Source: an uncultured Candidatus Melainabacteria bacterium (lineage in GTDB: Bacteria; Cyanobacteriota; Vampirovibrionia; Gastranaerophilales; Gastranaerophilaceae). Taken from it: a stretch of DNA of 64,000 nt. The position numbers were made by a program, and so were the translations under genes. The stretch lies in the NCBI GenBank assembly GCA_949902595.1, contig CATLDC010000004.1:1-64000 (forward strand), read 5' to 3'. This document shows, piece by piece, positions 34,858-43,720 of the stretch (its first letter is position 1; each line of letters opens with the position of its first letter). A model generated the notes under the pieces. That model ran no database searches, was not told where the DNA came from, and saw only the letters and a program-made list of their open reading frames with translations.

Positions 34858-35627
34858 AAATCCACGGTTCTTTCTTTGCTGCGCTCGATTTTTACTGAGC
34901 CCTTCATCTTGTTTACACAAACCAATTCACGAAGCTGGCTCTCCATGTGAGGCTTAACCTTGATAAACAAAAAGAAATCGTTTATTGTTTTGAATCCGCC
35001 AATCTCTTCCCGCTTTTTGATAACCCGCTTTGACATAACAATGCTTATACCCGGAAGCGCCGTAAGCTCGATTTCCGAACAATTGTTGATGTCCAGCTTT
35101 TCTACGTTAAGTTTGGCTTGCTGCGGTTTTGTATCAGCTGCCGCAGCTCCGATAACATCTTCCATTATCTCTGTTTTGTAAAGCCTGCAATCGTCAACAA
35201 TATCATCATAAGTCTTGACGTGGTCAAAATTCAAGCAGAACATCTCCCAGACATCCTGAATATCGTGAACATGAGACCTTATAATCCTGAATGTGCGGTA
35301 AGGACGGGTTTTGTCCAGCCTTTTTTCAGTGCCGTAAATAACTCCGTCCTTTGAGATTTCAATTGAGCAGAATTTGTTTGAGAGCTTCAACTCTCCCCAG
35401 ATGTCATTGTAGGGTGAAAGATACATCTGGGCAACTTCTAAGGCTGACCTGCGCCTTAAAGCCCTGTCGTAATCCTGATTCATCTCATTAATCGAACCTC
35501 TAAGATTAAGAAAAATTACATATCCGATTCCAAGGATTACAAAGAAGCCTATTGTCTGCATCGGGTAGTAGATTGCGCAGAAAATTATTGCAAATATTAA
35601 ACTTCCAATCAGACGCGCTTTTAGCAT
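34854..35627 (-). CDS. Membrane protein with C-terminal helix-hairpin-helix domain
   Basis: A 257-aa protein. Two adjoining transmembrane helices lie at residues 5-45, a soluble domain follows, and residues about 178-240 form a ComEA-type HhH motif (LDINNCSEIELTALPGISIVMSKRVIKKREEIGGFKT), usually DNA- or protein-binding. It overlaps lptG by 7 nt and the radical SAM gene by 4 nt. The function is not known; the HhH portion faces whichever side the two helices leave it, probably the cytoplasm. Confidence 0.78.
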   Translation of the reverse strand: MLKARLIGSLIFAIIFCAIYYPMQTIGFFVILGIGYVIFLNLRGSINEMNQDYDRALRRRSALEVAQMYLSPYNDIWGELKLSNKFCSIEISKDGVIYGTEKRLDKTRPYRTFRIIRSHVHDIQDVWEMFCLNFDHVKTYDDIVDDCRLYKTEIMEDVIGAAAADTKPQQAKLNVEKLDINNCSEIELTALPGISIVMSKRVIKKREEIGGFKTINDFFLFIKVKPHMESQLRELVCVNKMKGSVKIERSKERTVDL

Positions 35628-36748
35628 ATCGTGTATACTTTTCTATAATACAATCCGACTCCGATTATCGAAAGAATGATATTCGGCATAAAAGCAGCAA
35701 GCACCGGAGCAAGCGAGCCAGCTTCACCGAACGAAATAGAAAGCGCTCTTATCAGGTAATACGCAAAAATAATCAGAATGCTGAATAAGAAACCCCTGTT
35801 ATACCTTACCCTCGGCGGTGTGATTGCAAGCGGAACGCCAATCAGAACAAGTACAATCGTTGTGAGCGGGAGCGCAATCTTGTCATAAAGGCTGATTTTT
35901 AATTCGTGCTTATCCTCTCTGTCAGACTTTGCAAGGAATTTGCAGAGCTGCATAAAGTTGTGCTCGTTAGCCAGATTCCTGTTCATTTCTTTGGACAAAT
36001 CCATCCCGAATTTTATTGTTGAATCATCAAACAGCGTTGTGTCAAGTGTTTTTCCGCTGTCTGTTACTGTGTAAATCGCACCCTTCTGGAACTTCCAGCC
36101 TTCCGGAGTTGTAGCACCTTCTCTTGCCTGCAAAATCTGGATAGTGCCGTCTTTTGAAGCATCAAGCACAGTAATATTGTGCAGCTGTTTGTCTGTGCAG
36201 TCTCCTACATAGAACAGGCGCTTGAGCAGACCTGCTTCTTTTGTCTCTTTGAAAGTGAAGTTATGCTTGCCTTCCGGGATATTCTTTTTTGAAAACGCGT
36301 ACAGTGCAAGGTCTGTGGACTGTTTTGTCATAACCGGAACAACTGTTTCATTAAGAACAAAGCTCACGCAGGACATGACTATCGCAAAAATGAATATCGG
36401 CTTTGCAATACGGTTCAAGCCGATTCCGCAGGCGCGCATTACAGTGATTTCAGAGCTAAGGCTCAAGCCATTAAGTGTCATAACGGTTGCAAGCAGGACG
36501 CCCATCGGGATTGTCATTACAAATACCGCAGGCAGGTGCAGAATGATTATCAAAAACGCTATCTTAAACGGGATTCCGTACATGGAAATCTGTTTAATCA
36601 GAGTGATAAATGTGTCTGATGCGAAAATAATTGAGGTAAAAACCAGAACGCCCATGATAAACATTTCAATAACCTGCTTTAGGATGTATTTATCAAGCAG
36701 CTTCATGTTTCTCAATTGGTATATTAAATTTTTAATCCAGTTTTTCAA
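35621..36748 (-). CDS. LptF/LptG-family LPS export permease
   Basis: A 375-aa YjgP/YjgQ protein: three N-terminal transmembrane helices (about residues 25-130), a periplasmic beta-jellyroll domain and three C-terminal helices (280-370). LDKYILKQVIEMF at its start is the typical LptF/G opening. The first codon is TTG 36748 with GGAG 10 nt upstream; ATG 36706, right at MKLLDKYIL, is an equally possible start. With LptB (62372) and the second permease (61246) it should form the LPS extractor. Confidence 0.9.
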   Translation of the reverse strand: MKNWIKNLIYQLRNMKLLDKYILKQVIEMFIMGVLVFTSIIFASDTFITLIKQISMYGIPFKIAFLIIILHLPAVFVMTIPMGVLLATVMTLNGLSLSSEITVMRACGIGLNRIAKPIFIFAIVMSCVSFVLNETVVPVMTKQSTDLALYAFSKKNIPEGKHNFTFKETKEAGLLKRLFYVGDCTDKQLHNITVLDASKDGTIQILQAREGATTPEGWKFQKGAIYTVTDSGKTLDTTLFDDSTIKFGMDLSKEMNRNLANEHNFMQLCKFLAKSDREDKHELKISLYDKIALPLTTIVLVLIGVPLAITPPRVRYNRGFLFSILIIFAYYLIRALSISFGEAGSLAPVLAAFMPNIILSIIGVGLYYRKVYTIC

Positions 36749-36800
36749 ATTGCTTAAGCTCCAGAACTATTATACATTAAAAAGAGCGTAAATTAAAAAA

Positions 36801-37964
36801 TTAATTTCTATTCTCCTTCAAGAACCTCACAAAATACGAAGCAAGCGCAGGAACAATACTTACAACCACAAGCACGTTCATAATACCGTATTTCTGCGCA
36901 ACAGCACCCAGAACCGACATGCAAAGCGCAACAGTGCCCCAGCAAAACCCGTTAATAAACCCTGCAACAATGCTCTTGTACTCCGGAAGTGTTCTCTGTG
37001 CCCAAACCATGGTTACAGGCTGGGCAAGCATTGTGGTGAATCCGATTACAAAGAAAACAAACAGAGATAAAACCGGATGCGTTTTGTAAACAAGCGCAAA
37101 CACAATCATCATCGGAAAAGTTGCGAGCATTGAAAAATAAATCACAGGCTTTGGTCCAAAGCGCTTTTCAGCCTTAGGACTCAAAAACGAACCGATTGCG
37201 CCAGCAAATACAAACAAAAACAGCGCAAATCCGATATAAAACGGAGTGCAGCCCATTGACTTCCACAAAAACGGAAGCAATATGCAGGAGCTGTTTGTCA
37301 TAAGCGACTTCATCATCGAAATCAGCATGAGAAAATTCATCTGCCTGTTTTTCAGTATTTCTTTGAACGACCTGAAAAACTCCTTGTGCTCAGGCTGTTT
37401 TTCTATCCTCGAAAGCTTCGGTACGAAAACAAACATCAACGCTGCTAGACCCAGACCTGCAATAGATGTATAAGAAATCATATCCAGGCCTAATACCTGA
37501 GTAATCAATGCTGCAAGCAGAGGGCCGAACGCAAACCCCAGAGAGCCCATGCTTATAAACACGCCCATGTTATTTGAGCAGTCTTTACCTGAAAAATGGT
37601 TGACAAATCCCATTGCTTGCGGGTGGAAAAAGCTTCCGCCAAGGCTTCCGAGTATCATGAATACAACAAGATACGGTATTGAAGGCGCAAGCGGAGTCAT
37701 TGGTATAAAAAGCGAGGCAAGGATTACGCCCCAGAAAATAAAGAACCGTTTTAAAATATTATCAGCAAAGAACCCGAAAACCGGCTGGAGCATTGAAGAG
37801 CAGATATGTGAAATGCTTATAATAACCGTTGCAACAGCCATTGAAAACCCGAGTTTTGACGCGATAAACGGCATTATAGGGTTGAGAAAACCGCTATAAA
37901 CGTCACAAACAAGATGGGCTGCGCACAGCCAGATTATTGCGTTTTTTGAAGTCTGGTATTTCAT
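36801..37964 (-). CDS. MFS transporter of the fosmidomycin-resistance (Fsr) type
   Basis: A 387-aa protein with about 12 transmembrane helices. The first helix carries the H-x3-D-x3-G-x3-P pattern (AHLVCDVYSGFLNPIMP) of Fsr-like efflux proteins. GSLGGSFFHPQAMG matches the family's second signature. An ATPase partner is not needed. Substrate not predictable. The gap to lptG is 52 nt and to the gene before is 55 nt, so it may be read as part of a longer leftward unit. Confidence 0.87.
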   Translation of the reverse strand: MKYQTSKNAIIWLCAAHLVCDVYSGFLNPIMPFIASKLGFSMAVATVIISISHICSSMLQPVFGFFADNILKRFFIFWGVILASLFIPMTPLAPSIPYLVVFMILGSLGGSFFHPQAMGFVNHFSGKDCSNNMGVFISMGSLGFAFGPLLAALITQVLGLDMISYTSIAGLGLAALMFVFVPKLSRIEKQPEHKEFFRSFKEILKNRQMNFLMLISMMKSLMTNSSCILLPFLWKSMGCTPFYIGFALFLFVFAGAIGSFLSPKAEKRFGPKPVIYFSMLATFPMMIVFALVYKTHPVLSLFVFFVIGFTTMLAQPVTMVWAQRTLPEYKSIVAGFINGFCWGTVALCMSVLGAVAQKYGIMNVLVVVSIVPALASYFVRFLKENRN

Positions 37965-38019
37965 AAAATAGGGCAGCTAGAAAGTTAAGCAGCTGGGCTT
38001 TTTTACTCCTATTCACCCT

Positions 38020-38694
38020 TTACCCCTTTCCTAATTGCTTGCTGATTTGAGCCTGAATTGTGTTGGCGCGGGTGATGTATCTTGAAAGCTGTTCGTACTT
38101 ATCAAGCGCTTCTCCGTAAGGAGTCTGAAGCGTCATCAGCTCATCCACGCTCTTGTTGATATTTTCAAGCTTGCTCAATGATTTTTTTAGCTCCAATACA
38201 GAAGAAAACCGTTTCGGCAGCCTTGAAAGACAAGCTTCGCCAATCATATCTGAAAGCTTTTTCAAGCCGGAACACTTTTCTTTTATTCTGGATGTGAGCA
38301 TATTTATTATCCCGCCTGAAATCTTTGCAGAAAGGCTGGTCTCGTTATATATCTCCAAAAGCTCGTTCAAGTCGTCCTGAACCTGCTTTCTTCTGCCAAA
38401 AAGCGACTCAACAAGCTCAAAATCCCTTATGTCTTTTGCGCCCTGTATCTGTGCGTCAATTGATTTGAGCTCCTCTTCGGCTTTGGAGATTTTGTACTCG
38501 AGTTTGAAAAGCTCGTCCGACACATCCTTGTAAGCCTCTTCTTTTAGAATATTGTAATCGTAGTCATTAAGCCGTCTGACCGGCTCTGTCTGGTTTGTAT
38601 GCGCAGGGATGTTTTCAGGCTGCATAAAAAAATTATCGCCCTGATTTGAAAAAGAAGATTTATCCCTGTTGTTTACAAAAATATCGCCGTTCAT
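38020..38694 (-). CDS. Coiled-coil protein downstream of csrA
   Basis: A 224-aa protein without a named domain. Residues about 55-115 form a clear coiled coil (SDELFKLEYKISKAEEELKSIDAQI) and a second helical stretch covers 165-215. The N-terminal 45 residues are polar and disordered. The place after fliW-csrA and a TPR gene, and the helical-hairpin look, would suit a flagellar export chaperone, but no such motif is visible; this is inference. ATG 38694. Confidence 0.7.
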   Translation of the reverse strand: MNGDIFVNNRDKSSFSNQGDNFFMQPENIPAHTNQTEPVRRLNDYDYNILKEEAYKDVSDELFKLEYKISKAEEELKSIDAQIQGAKDIRDFELVESLFGRRKQVQDDLNELLEIYNETSLSAKISGGIINMLTSRIKEKCSGLKKLSDMIGEACLSRLPKRFSSVLELKKSLSKLENINKSVDELMTLQTPYGEALDKYEQLSRYITRANTIQAQISKQLGKG

Positions 38695-38709
38695 ACGAAG
38701 ATTATACTA

Positions 38710-39282
38710 TTAAAACAGCTTTTCTTCAATTTGCTCTTTCATTAGTTTAGCTGGATAATAGTCCGGTAAAATCCTTAAGCACTCATTGATTGAGATGTAA
38801 GCATTCGGAGCGTCATGGATATCATTGTAATATTTAGCGAGCATAAAATGCAGCTCCGGATCGTTGTAATAAAGCTTTTTGGATTTTTCCATGTAGCTGA
38901 ATGCAACAGAGAGCAGGTTGTTGGCATACATTACTCTTGCTGCAAACTTATACGTTTCCTGATTTATACCTGCAAGAAGTTCGAGGCTGCCCAGAAACTG
39001 TTCTGCATAATCGAGTTTTTCGTTTTTGATAAGAAAATCTAAATCTATCTCCAGAAAATTTCTTATGAGAAAGTAAGTGGGATAATTTTCCAAGCAACCG
39101 TTTAGTATCTCACAGAAGATTTTGCCCCAGAGTCCACGTGGAGAATCGATTGTTGAGAATATTTTCTTTGCCGAATCCAAATCGTCGTTCAGTATGCAAA
39201 GATAGGCATGCTCCAAAGAGCCTGGAATAATTTCGGGACTCGCACACACTGTATCAAAAAAAGTTATTTTAGGATTAGGCAT
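38710..39282 (-). CDS. TPR-like protein
   Basis: A 190-aa all-helical protein. Helix pairs such as LELLAGINQETYKFAARVMYANNLLSVAFSYMEKSKKLYYNDPELHFMLAKYYND fit tetratricopeptide repeats, with a last repeat in the final 50 residues. It overlaps csrA by 8 nt, so it is very probably co-translated. A role in protein-protein contact near the CsrA/FliW switch is inference. Confidence 0.72.
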   Translation of the reverse strand: MPNPKITFFDTVCASPEIIPGSLEHAYLCILNDDLDSAKKIFSTIDSPRGLWGKIFCEILNGCLENYPTYFLIRNFLEIDLDFLIKNEKLDYAEQFLGSLELLAGINQETYKFAARVMYANNLLSVAFSYMEKSKKLYYNDPELHFMLAKYYNDIHDAPNAYISINECLRILPDYYPAKLMKEQIEEKLF

Positions 39283-39616
39283 TTTTGCTGTTTTTGTTTA
39301 TTCTAATAGATTTTTTAGATGATTTTTCATCCATAATAATTTCTTCGTCTGCCCTTGGCGCAGATTCCATCTTATCGTTTAGCACTGTTCCGCCCTTAAT
39401 CAAATTGGAAACAGAATCAACAGAAGAAGTGTTCGCATCTTTACCGATTAAGTTCGCAAGCTTTATCTGGTAGTAAATCTCTTCTCTATAGATTTTTACA
39501 TCCCTGTCAGCCTGAATCGCGACCTTGCATGAGCCGTTTTTTGCTTCGACAATAGTGATTTCAATATTGTCGTTTATCATTATTTTTTGACCGTTTTTTC
39601 TAGTAATTACGAGCAT
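39275..39616 (-). CDS. csrA: Carbon storage regulator CsrA
   Basis: A 113-aa RNA-binding translational regulator. The core (residues 1-60) MLVITRKNGQKIMINDNIEI ... KIYREEIYYQI is a clear CsrA. The remaining 50 residues are an unusually long Ser/Lys-rich tail (E. coli CsrA has 61 aa in all). In Bacillus, FliW holds CsrA by its C-terminal extension, and fliW lies 27 nt upstream here. CsrA normally represses flagellin translation until FliW frees it. Confidence 0.94.
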   Translation of the reverse strand: MLVITRKNGQKIMINDNIEITIVEAKNGSCKVAIQADRDVKIYREEIYYQIKLANLIGKDANTSSVDSVSNLIKGGTVLNDKMESAPRADEEIIMDEKSSKKSIRINKNSKNA

Positions 39617-39643
39617 TTCTATCCTTAAAATGTAACTTTATTT

Positions 39644-40075
39644 TTAATTATTTTTGAACATTGGAAAACTTATATCATACCCTGAACCGGATAAAACAAC
39701 CTGTCCTGCAACCTGCTCATCCAGATTAAATATAAGCGGGGCTAATAAATTAATTGTGGTACCCTTTGGATTGTCCTGCGGGATTGATGTGATATTCATC
39801 ACAAGCAGACTCTCAACATTTGTAATCTTCAGGTTTTCCACCACGTTATCAGGCAGGTCTATTGTGTAATCAATATCCAGCGCTGATACTGATATGATTG
39901 GAAACGCGAGAGCAGGGTCTTCTATTGATTGAAGCCATTTGAAAAGCGTTTCTTTGTTCGGGTCAAGAATGATGAATTTCTTTAAAGCATCAAACCCAAT
40001 TATTGGCATGACAAAACTGAAAATTCTGTCTTTTTCAATCTCTATTTCACCAAATCTAACTGTATTTAATTTCAT
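39644..40075 (-). CDS. fliW: Flagellar assembly factor FliW
   Basis: A 143-aa single-domain protein. The sequence follows the FliW pattern: FGEIEIEKDRIFSFVMPIIGFD at the start, then FKWLQSIEDPALAFPIIS, which is the highly kept P-x-L-x-F core, and LLAPLIFN near the end. It binds flagellin and CsrA to keep flagellin synthesis in balance. This implies a functional flagellum or a related secretion apparatus in the cell. It is operonic with csrA. Confidence 0.93.
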   Translation of the reverse strand: MKLNTVRFGEIEIEKDRIFSFVMPIIGFDALKKFIILDPNKETLFKWLQSIEDPALAFPIISVSALDIDYTIDLPDNVVENLKITNVESLLVMNITSIPQDNPKGTTINLLAPLIFNLDEQVAGQVVLSGSGYDISFPMFKNN

Positions 40076-40087
40076 CCTGCAACTTTC

Positions 40088-40852
40088 TTAAAAACCTGTT
40101 GACAACTGGTTTGTCAACAATGACTGTATCACCTGCGGGCTAAGGGAAGAGTTTCCATTGTTACCCAGAAGCATGTTTAACATCGCGTTGTTATTCTGAT
40201 TTCCGCTAAGAAGTGAAATATCAGAAGAATAACCATTATTAATTAAATCACCAAAACCGGCTTTTTGCAAAACACGAAGCGCTGCAACAATTTCTTCGTT
40301 TGTCGGAGTTGAATCAGAATTGTAGCTTGAGAAATCTTTATACTCTTTAAACTGCTGAGGCGCAATGTCTTTGCCCCTGTTCATTTCTCTCATCATGTTT
40401 TCAATCTTGTGTTTTTCGTAGTCGCTTCTTGCTTCGTCAGAGAATCCGCTTCCGAATTTCTGCTGCACAAAAATATCCAGGGCTGTATCAGCGTCGGTCT
40501 TGTCCATTTCATGACATTTATCAGGATCTTCTAAACAAACTTTGCCTTTCTGCGCATATCTTGAAAGCTGCCCGCTTGGAGAAAGCGATAATACTTTGTC
40601 GTAATTGCTGATTGCTTCGTCTCTTTTGCCTATCTGGGCAGAAGTTATTGCAAGGTAGTAATAAGCAACCGCGTTTGAAGGATCTTTCTTAACAATGTTG
40701 CTCAAAGCAGCATGGCACTGTGAATAGTTGCCGGCTTTGTACAATCTGATTGCAGACGCAAGCGCCGGATCTGATGTTGATTTAGCATAAGCAAAATTTA
40801 ATGTTGAAGAACAAATAACCGCACTTAATAATAAAACAATATACTTTTTCAT
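40088..40852 (-). CDS. Exported TPR protein
   Basis: A 254-aa protein with a Sec signal peptide (MKKYIVLLLSAVICSSTLNF, cut after AYA). Three TPR units in residues 28-100 (LASAIRLYKAGNYSQCHAALSNI, AVAYYYLAITSAQIGKRDEAISNY) are followed by a Ser/Asn-rich C-terminal region. It is periplasmic. It is first of the fliW-csrA gene run, 13 nt upstream of fliW. Confidence 0.85.
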   Translation of the reverse strand: MKKYIVLLLSAVICSSTLNFAYAKSTSDPALASAIRLYKAGNYSQCHAALSNIVKKDPSNAVAYYYLAITSAQIGKRDEAISNYDKVLSLSPSGQLSRYAQKGKVCLEDPDKCHEMDKTDADTALDIFVQQKFGSGFSDEARSDYEKHKIENMMREMNRGKDIAPQQFKEYKDFSSYNSDSTPTNEEIVAALRVLQKAGFGDLINNGYSSDISLLSGNQNNNAMLNMLLGNNGNSSLSPQVIQSLLTNQLSTGF

Positions 40853-40950
40853 AAAAACCCTTCTTATCTTCCTTTGTAACTATACTAATATTACTATACA
40901 ACAGAGTTTGCTTCCAGATATACTCCATATAATTGAATTATACAATATTA

Positions 40951-41904
40951 TTATAAGGATAACAAGGTCTCAGTCAATAAAAAGTCGCAAATCTCCTTCT
41001 CTACTGAAACTCCGTACAAGTTGTTTATTTCTTTTATGAAGTAACATGGGCTTGTAACGTTGACCTCAATAATTTTTCCGTCAATAACATCTAATCCTGC
41101 CATAGATATCCCCATTGAGTTAAGCTTCTTTGCAACCCTCGTGAAGTTCGAAAACTCTTCTTCTGAAAGCTCTGCACTTGTGATGTAGTTGTCGTTGTGG
41201 GTGTTGAACTTGAAATCATCGCTTGTCGGAAGCTTTTTGATGCAGTATTTCAGCACCTTGTCACCAAGAGTTAGAACGCGCTTGTCCCCTTTTTTGACAC
41301 CGGTTATGAACTTTTGTACCATGACAAGCGTTGTTTCGTTGTTTGTCATGGTGTTTATGATTGTTCTTGTGTTCGGGTCGCCTTCGTACAGGTACATGAC
41401 GCCTGAACCAAAGCAGCGGTTAAGCGGCTTTAGTACGATTTCTTTATTGATAGCGAGAAATTCTTCGATGTCTTTCAGAGAGGATGTCACAATGTTTTCT
41501 GACATTAGCTCTTTGAAGTACACGCTGTGGAGTTTTTCGTTGAAGTCTCTGATTGCGCGCGGTGAATTGATGACCTGCGGTTTTGTGACAAAATCAAATA
41601 TGTAAGTTGCATTGATGTAGTCAATGTCAACCGGAGGGTCGGGGCGGAACATTACAATGTCAAAATCGTTAATCTCTTTTGAGAGGATAACATCTTTGTA
41701 GAAAATATTGTTTTGGGAAACAAAAGTCTCGTAGCATTTTGTGTAAGCAACATCGCCTTTTAGAGAAATGTTCGGGATTGTTGTTATGTAGACCTCGTTT
41801 TTTCTTTCCAAAAATTCTTTTATTATCCAGAAATTTGTTACAAGGTTGTTAAATTCAAAGTACTTAAGCTCAATCTTGTCTATTATAAATAATATTTTCT
41901 TCAT
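40951..41904 (-). CDS. gshB: Glutathione synthetase, prokaryotic type
   Basis: A 317-aa ATP-grasp ligase. Motifs: FRPDPPVDIDYINATYI, SPRAIRDFNEKL, EIVLKPLNRCFGSGVM (the glycine loop), and EVNVTSPCYFIKEINNLYG. GshB joins gamma-glutamylcysteine with glycine; no gshA is in the window, so a related substrate is possible. The GAGGAG ribosome-binding site is perfectly complementary to a stretch 35 nt upstream (see 41907-41959). Confidence 0.9.
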   Translation of the reverse strand: MKKILFIIDKIELKYFEFNNLVTNFWIIKEFLERKNEVYITTIPNISLKGDVAYTKCYETFVSQNNIFYKDVILSKEINDFDIVMFRPDPPVDIDYINATYIFDFVTKPQVINSPRAIRDFNEKLHSVYFKELMSENIVTSSLKDIEEFLAINKEIVLKPLNRCFGSGVMYLYEGDPNTRTIINTMTNNETTLVMVQKFITGVKKGDKRVLTLGDKVLKYCIKKLPTSDDFKFNTHNDNYITSAELSEEEFSNFTRVAKKLNSMGISMAGLDVIDGKIIEVNVTSPCYFIKEINNLYGVSVEKEICDFLLTETLLSL

Positions 41905-41906
41905 AA

Positions 41907-41959
41907 ATAACTCCTCGCAATTATCCTAGCACCAAGGCTAAGTTATTACAAGGAGTTAT
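41907..41959 (-). promoter_or_regulatory. Possible Shine-Dalgarno-sequestering hairpin
   Basis: On the minus strand ATAACTCCT (41951-41959) can pair over all 9 nt with AGGAGTTAT (41907-41915), which contains the gshB Shine-Dalgarno sequence. The loop of 35 nt could form an inner stem. This would reduce gshB translation if transcribed from upstream. Confidence 0.4.
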
Positions 41960-41982
41960 CTAGGTAATATGTAAAAATTTAT

Positions 41983-43416
41983 TTAGTGTTGCCAATATTC
42001 TCTGTTACATTTGTCAATAACGTGTTGTGTACACCACCCGCCAAACTTAAAACAATCTGTATTTGCAGGGTCCGCTGCCAGTACACCATCTTTAGTTATT
42101 AAGAATTGGAACAAATCTCTTCCCAGTGTGAAATCACCTTTGTCGGGCCCGTCTATATCAACATATACTATGCCGCAGAAAGTTAAACTGTTATGCATTC
42201 TGTCGCAATTTTGACTATATCCTTGAAACGCAACTGCCATACCATCTTCTGTTATAATCTTGTATCTGTGTTGCCCTCTGTTTATATTATCAGTCCATAC
42301 TGCTCCATCCTCTCTTTTAGGATAAGTGTCAGCAAAACATCCTGTTCCATTTTTGCAATCTTTAGCAAGTTTAAAGTTTCCGCCTAGCTTATTGTAGAGT
42401 GCGAGTGAGCCTTGGTAATCTTTTAAAGTTGCATAGTTACTAATATTTACCAGTCCCCAATTAGTAGGATTACCATATTTTTCGCTAGATTCACTAAATG
42501 TCTTTCCGAGTTCTGAATACATATGCCTCAAACAAGCAGTTGTGTTCAAATCATCTGCGGAGTTACAGCCTCCATAATTATAAAACGGTTGAACCTTGCT
42601 GCAAGCATCGCCATTATCTTCTTCCGGCACACACGCATTAGCCGTGGGATCCCAGACCATACCCGGTTCACAATTAGGAATCGCTCCGCTTCCTTCGGTG
42701 CATGGCTTGAACTCAAATTCTCTTAAATTGCTCACAAGAAGTGTCTGTACATCTCCTTCGGTTTTTTCGTTCTTGTTTTTGGTGAAGGATTTTCTTGTAT
42801 TGAGATACATAAGACCATGGGGGTCGGCTGGGATAACAGAGCCGTCTGCTGCCACGAGGAATTTGAATCTATCCGGGTGTTTGCAGGTTGGGGAGTACAT
42901 GCAATTCTTAGATTTCTTTGACGGGTCGACATCAACGTACACATCGGATTGGTAGGTTGCTTTATCGGATTCGATAGTTCTTGTTTGTGGGACGATTTTC
43001 CATTGCATGCCGTTTTTTGTTGTGAAGGAGAGGTTTTGGGTAAAGGTTGTGTCTGAGTATGCGTAGTTTCCTTCCTGGCATGATTCTTGGGCGTCCATGG
43101 AGAAAGCGAGGAGTTTACAGAGTTTGGTATCGCCTGTGTATGATTCGAATTTTTTAATAAGTGGTTTAGAGGTATTAATAAGTGGGTGTTCCTGGCATCC
43201 GATAGTTGTATCGCCTTGTTCGAGGCAGATTGGGTAGAGGGATGAGTTGGATGCGAGGGATTGGATGGCGGTTTTGAGTTCGTCATGGGCTTTGAGGTAG
43301 GCGATTTTGGTTTTGTCGGGCATGAGGTTATTGACAAGTGGGAGCAGGGTTGCTGCCACGACGCCGGTGATGCCCAGGACGATTAGGAGTTCTGCTAGGG
43401 TGAAGCCTTTTTTCAT
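41983..43416 (-). CDS. Prepilin-type protein A with large variable C-terminal domain
   Basis: A 477-aa type IV pilin-like protein. The prepilin leader MKKG|FTLAELLIVLGITGVVA shows the cleavage site after Gly4 and Glu at +5, then a hydrophobic helix. Residues 1-240 are about 75% identical to the divergent gene at 43767. After the linker CEPGMVWDPTANACVPEE, the C-terminal domain (about 270-477) is unrelated to its sister and Cys-rich. Much larger than a major pilin (150-200 aa); likely a minor or tip protein or adhesin. A sigma-70-type promoter directly upstream lies inside the shared inverted-repeat segment. Confidence 0.88.
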   Translation of the reverse strand: MKKGFTLAELLIVLGITGVVAATLLPLVNNLMPDKTKIAYLKAHDELKTAIQSLASNSSLYPICLEQGDTTIGCQEHPLINTSKPLIKKFESYTGDTKLCKLLAFSMDAQESCQEGNYAYSDTTFTQNLSFTTKNGMQWKIVPQTRTIESDKATYQSDVYVDVDPSKKSKNCMYSPTCKHPDRFKFLVAADGSVIPADPHGLMYLNTRKSFTKNKNEKTEGDVQTLLVSNLREFEFKPCTEGSGAIPNCEPGMVWDPTANACVPEEDNGDACSKVQPFYNYGGCNSADDLNTTACLRHMYSELGKTFSESSEKYGNPTNWGLVNISNYATLKDYQGSLALYNKLGGNFKLAKDCKNGTGCFADTYPKREDGAVWTDNINRGQHRYKIITEDGMAVAFQGYSQNCDRMHNSLTFCGIVYVDIDGPDKGDFTLGRDLFQFLITKDGVLAADPANTDCFKFGGWCTQHVIDKCNREYWQH

Positions 43417-43434
43417 GTGTTTCTCTCTTTCTCA

Positions 43435-43470
43435 ATGTAACATATTACCTATTGCGCTATTGCGTTACAT
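43435..43470. repeat. Left inverted-repeat site of the pilin intergenic segment
   Basis: A 36-nt site which, read leftward, is ATGTAACGCAATAG, then an 8-nt duplication, then CAATAGGTAATATGTTACAT. Without the duplication it matches the right site 43721-43748 except at about three positions. Confidence 0.75.
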
Positions 43471-43497
43471 TGTACCAGTTTGCTGGGATAAAATCAA
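43469..43497 (-). promoter_or_regulatory. Sigma-70-type promoter for pilin gene A
   Basis: On the minus strand TTGATT (43492-43497), 17 nt, TACAAT (43469-43474). It overlaps the inner edge of the left site. No equally good promoter faces gene B. Confidence 0.55.
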
Positions 43498-43521
43498 GCC
43501 GGTGAGCGACTTTAGCGCTAA

Positions 43522-43557
43522 CTCCCTCTCCTTAGGGAGAGGGCTGGGGTGAGGGGT
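43522..43557. repeat. Dispersed palindromic repeat
   Basis: actCCCTCTCCttaGGGAGAGGGctggggtgaggg, a copy of the family also at 12037-12074 and 22937-22973. Confidence 0.65.
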
Positions 43558-43720
43558 CAACCCTGAACGGCTATAACCCTTGCGCAGAAGGATGTACCCC
43601 ACCCTAACCCTCCCCATCCAGGGAGGGAACGAGCCAAGCTTGTCGTCACAAAACAAGCCAAGAAACGCCAAGCCTGTAGGCCAGATACAATAAGGGCAAG
43701 ACGGTCTACGTGCGTAGCAC

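Noticed and set aside
36222-36791. 189-aa plus-strand frame
   Set aside because: Fully antisense to the lptG-like gene.
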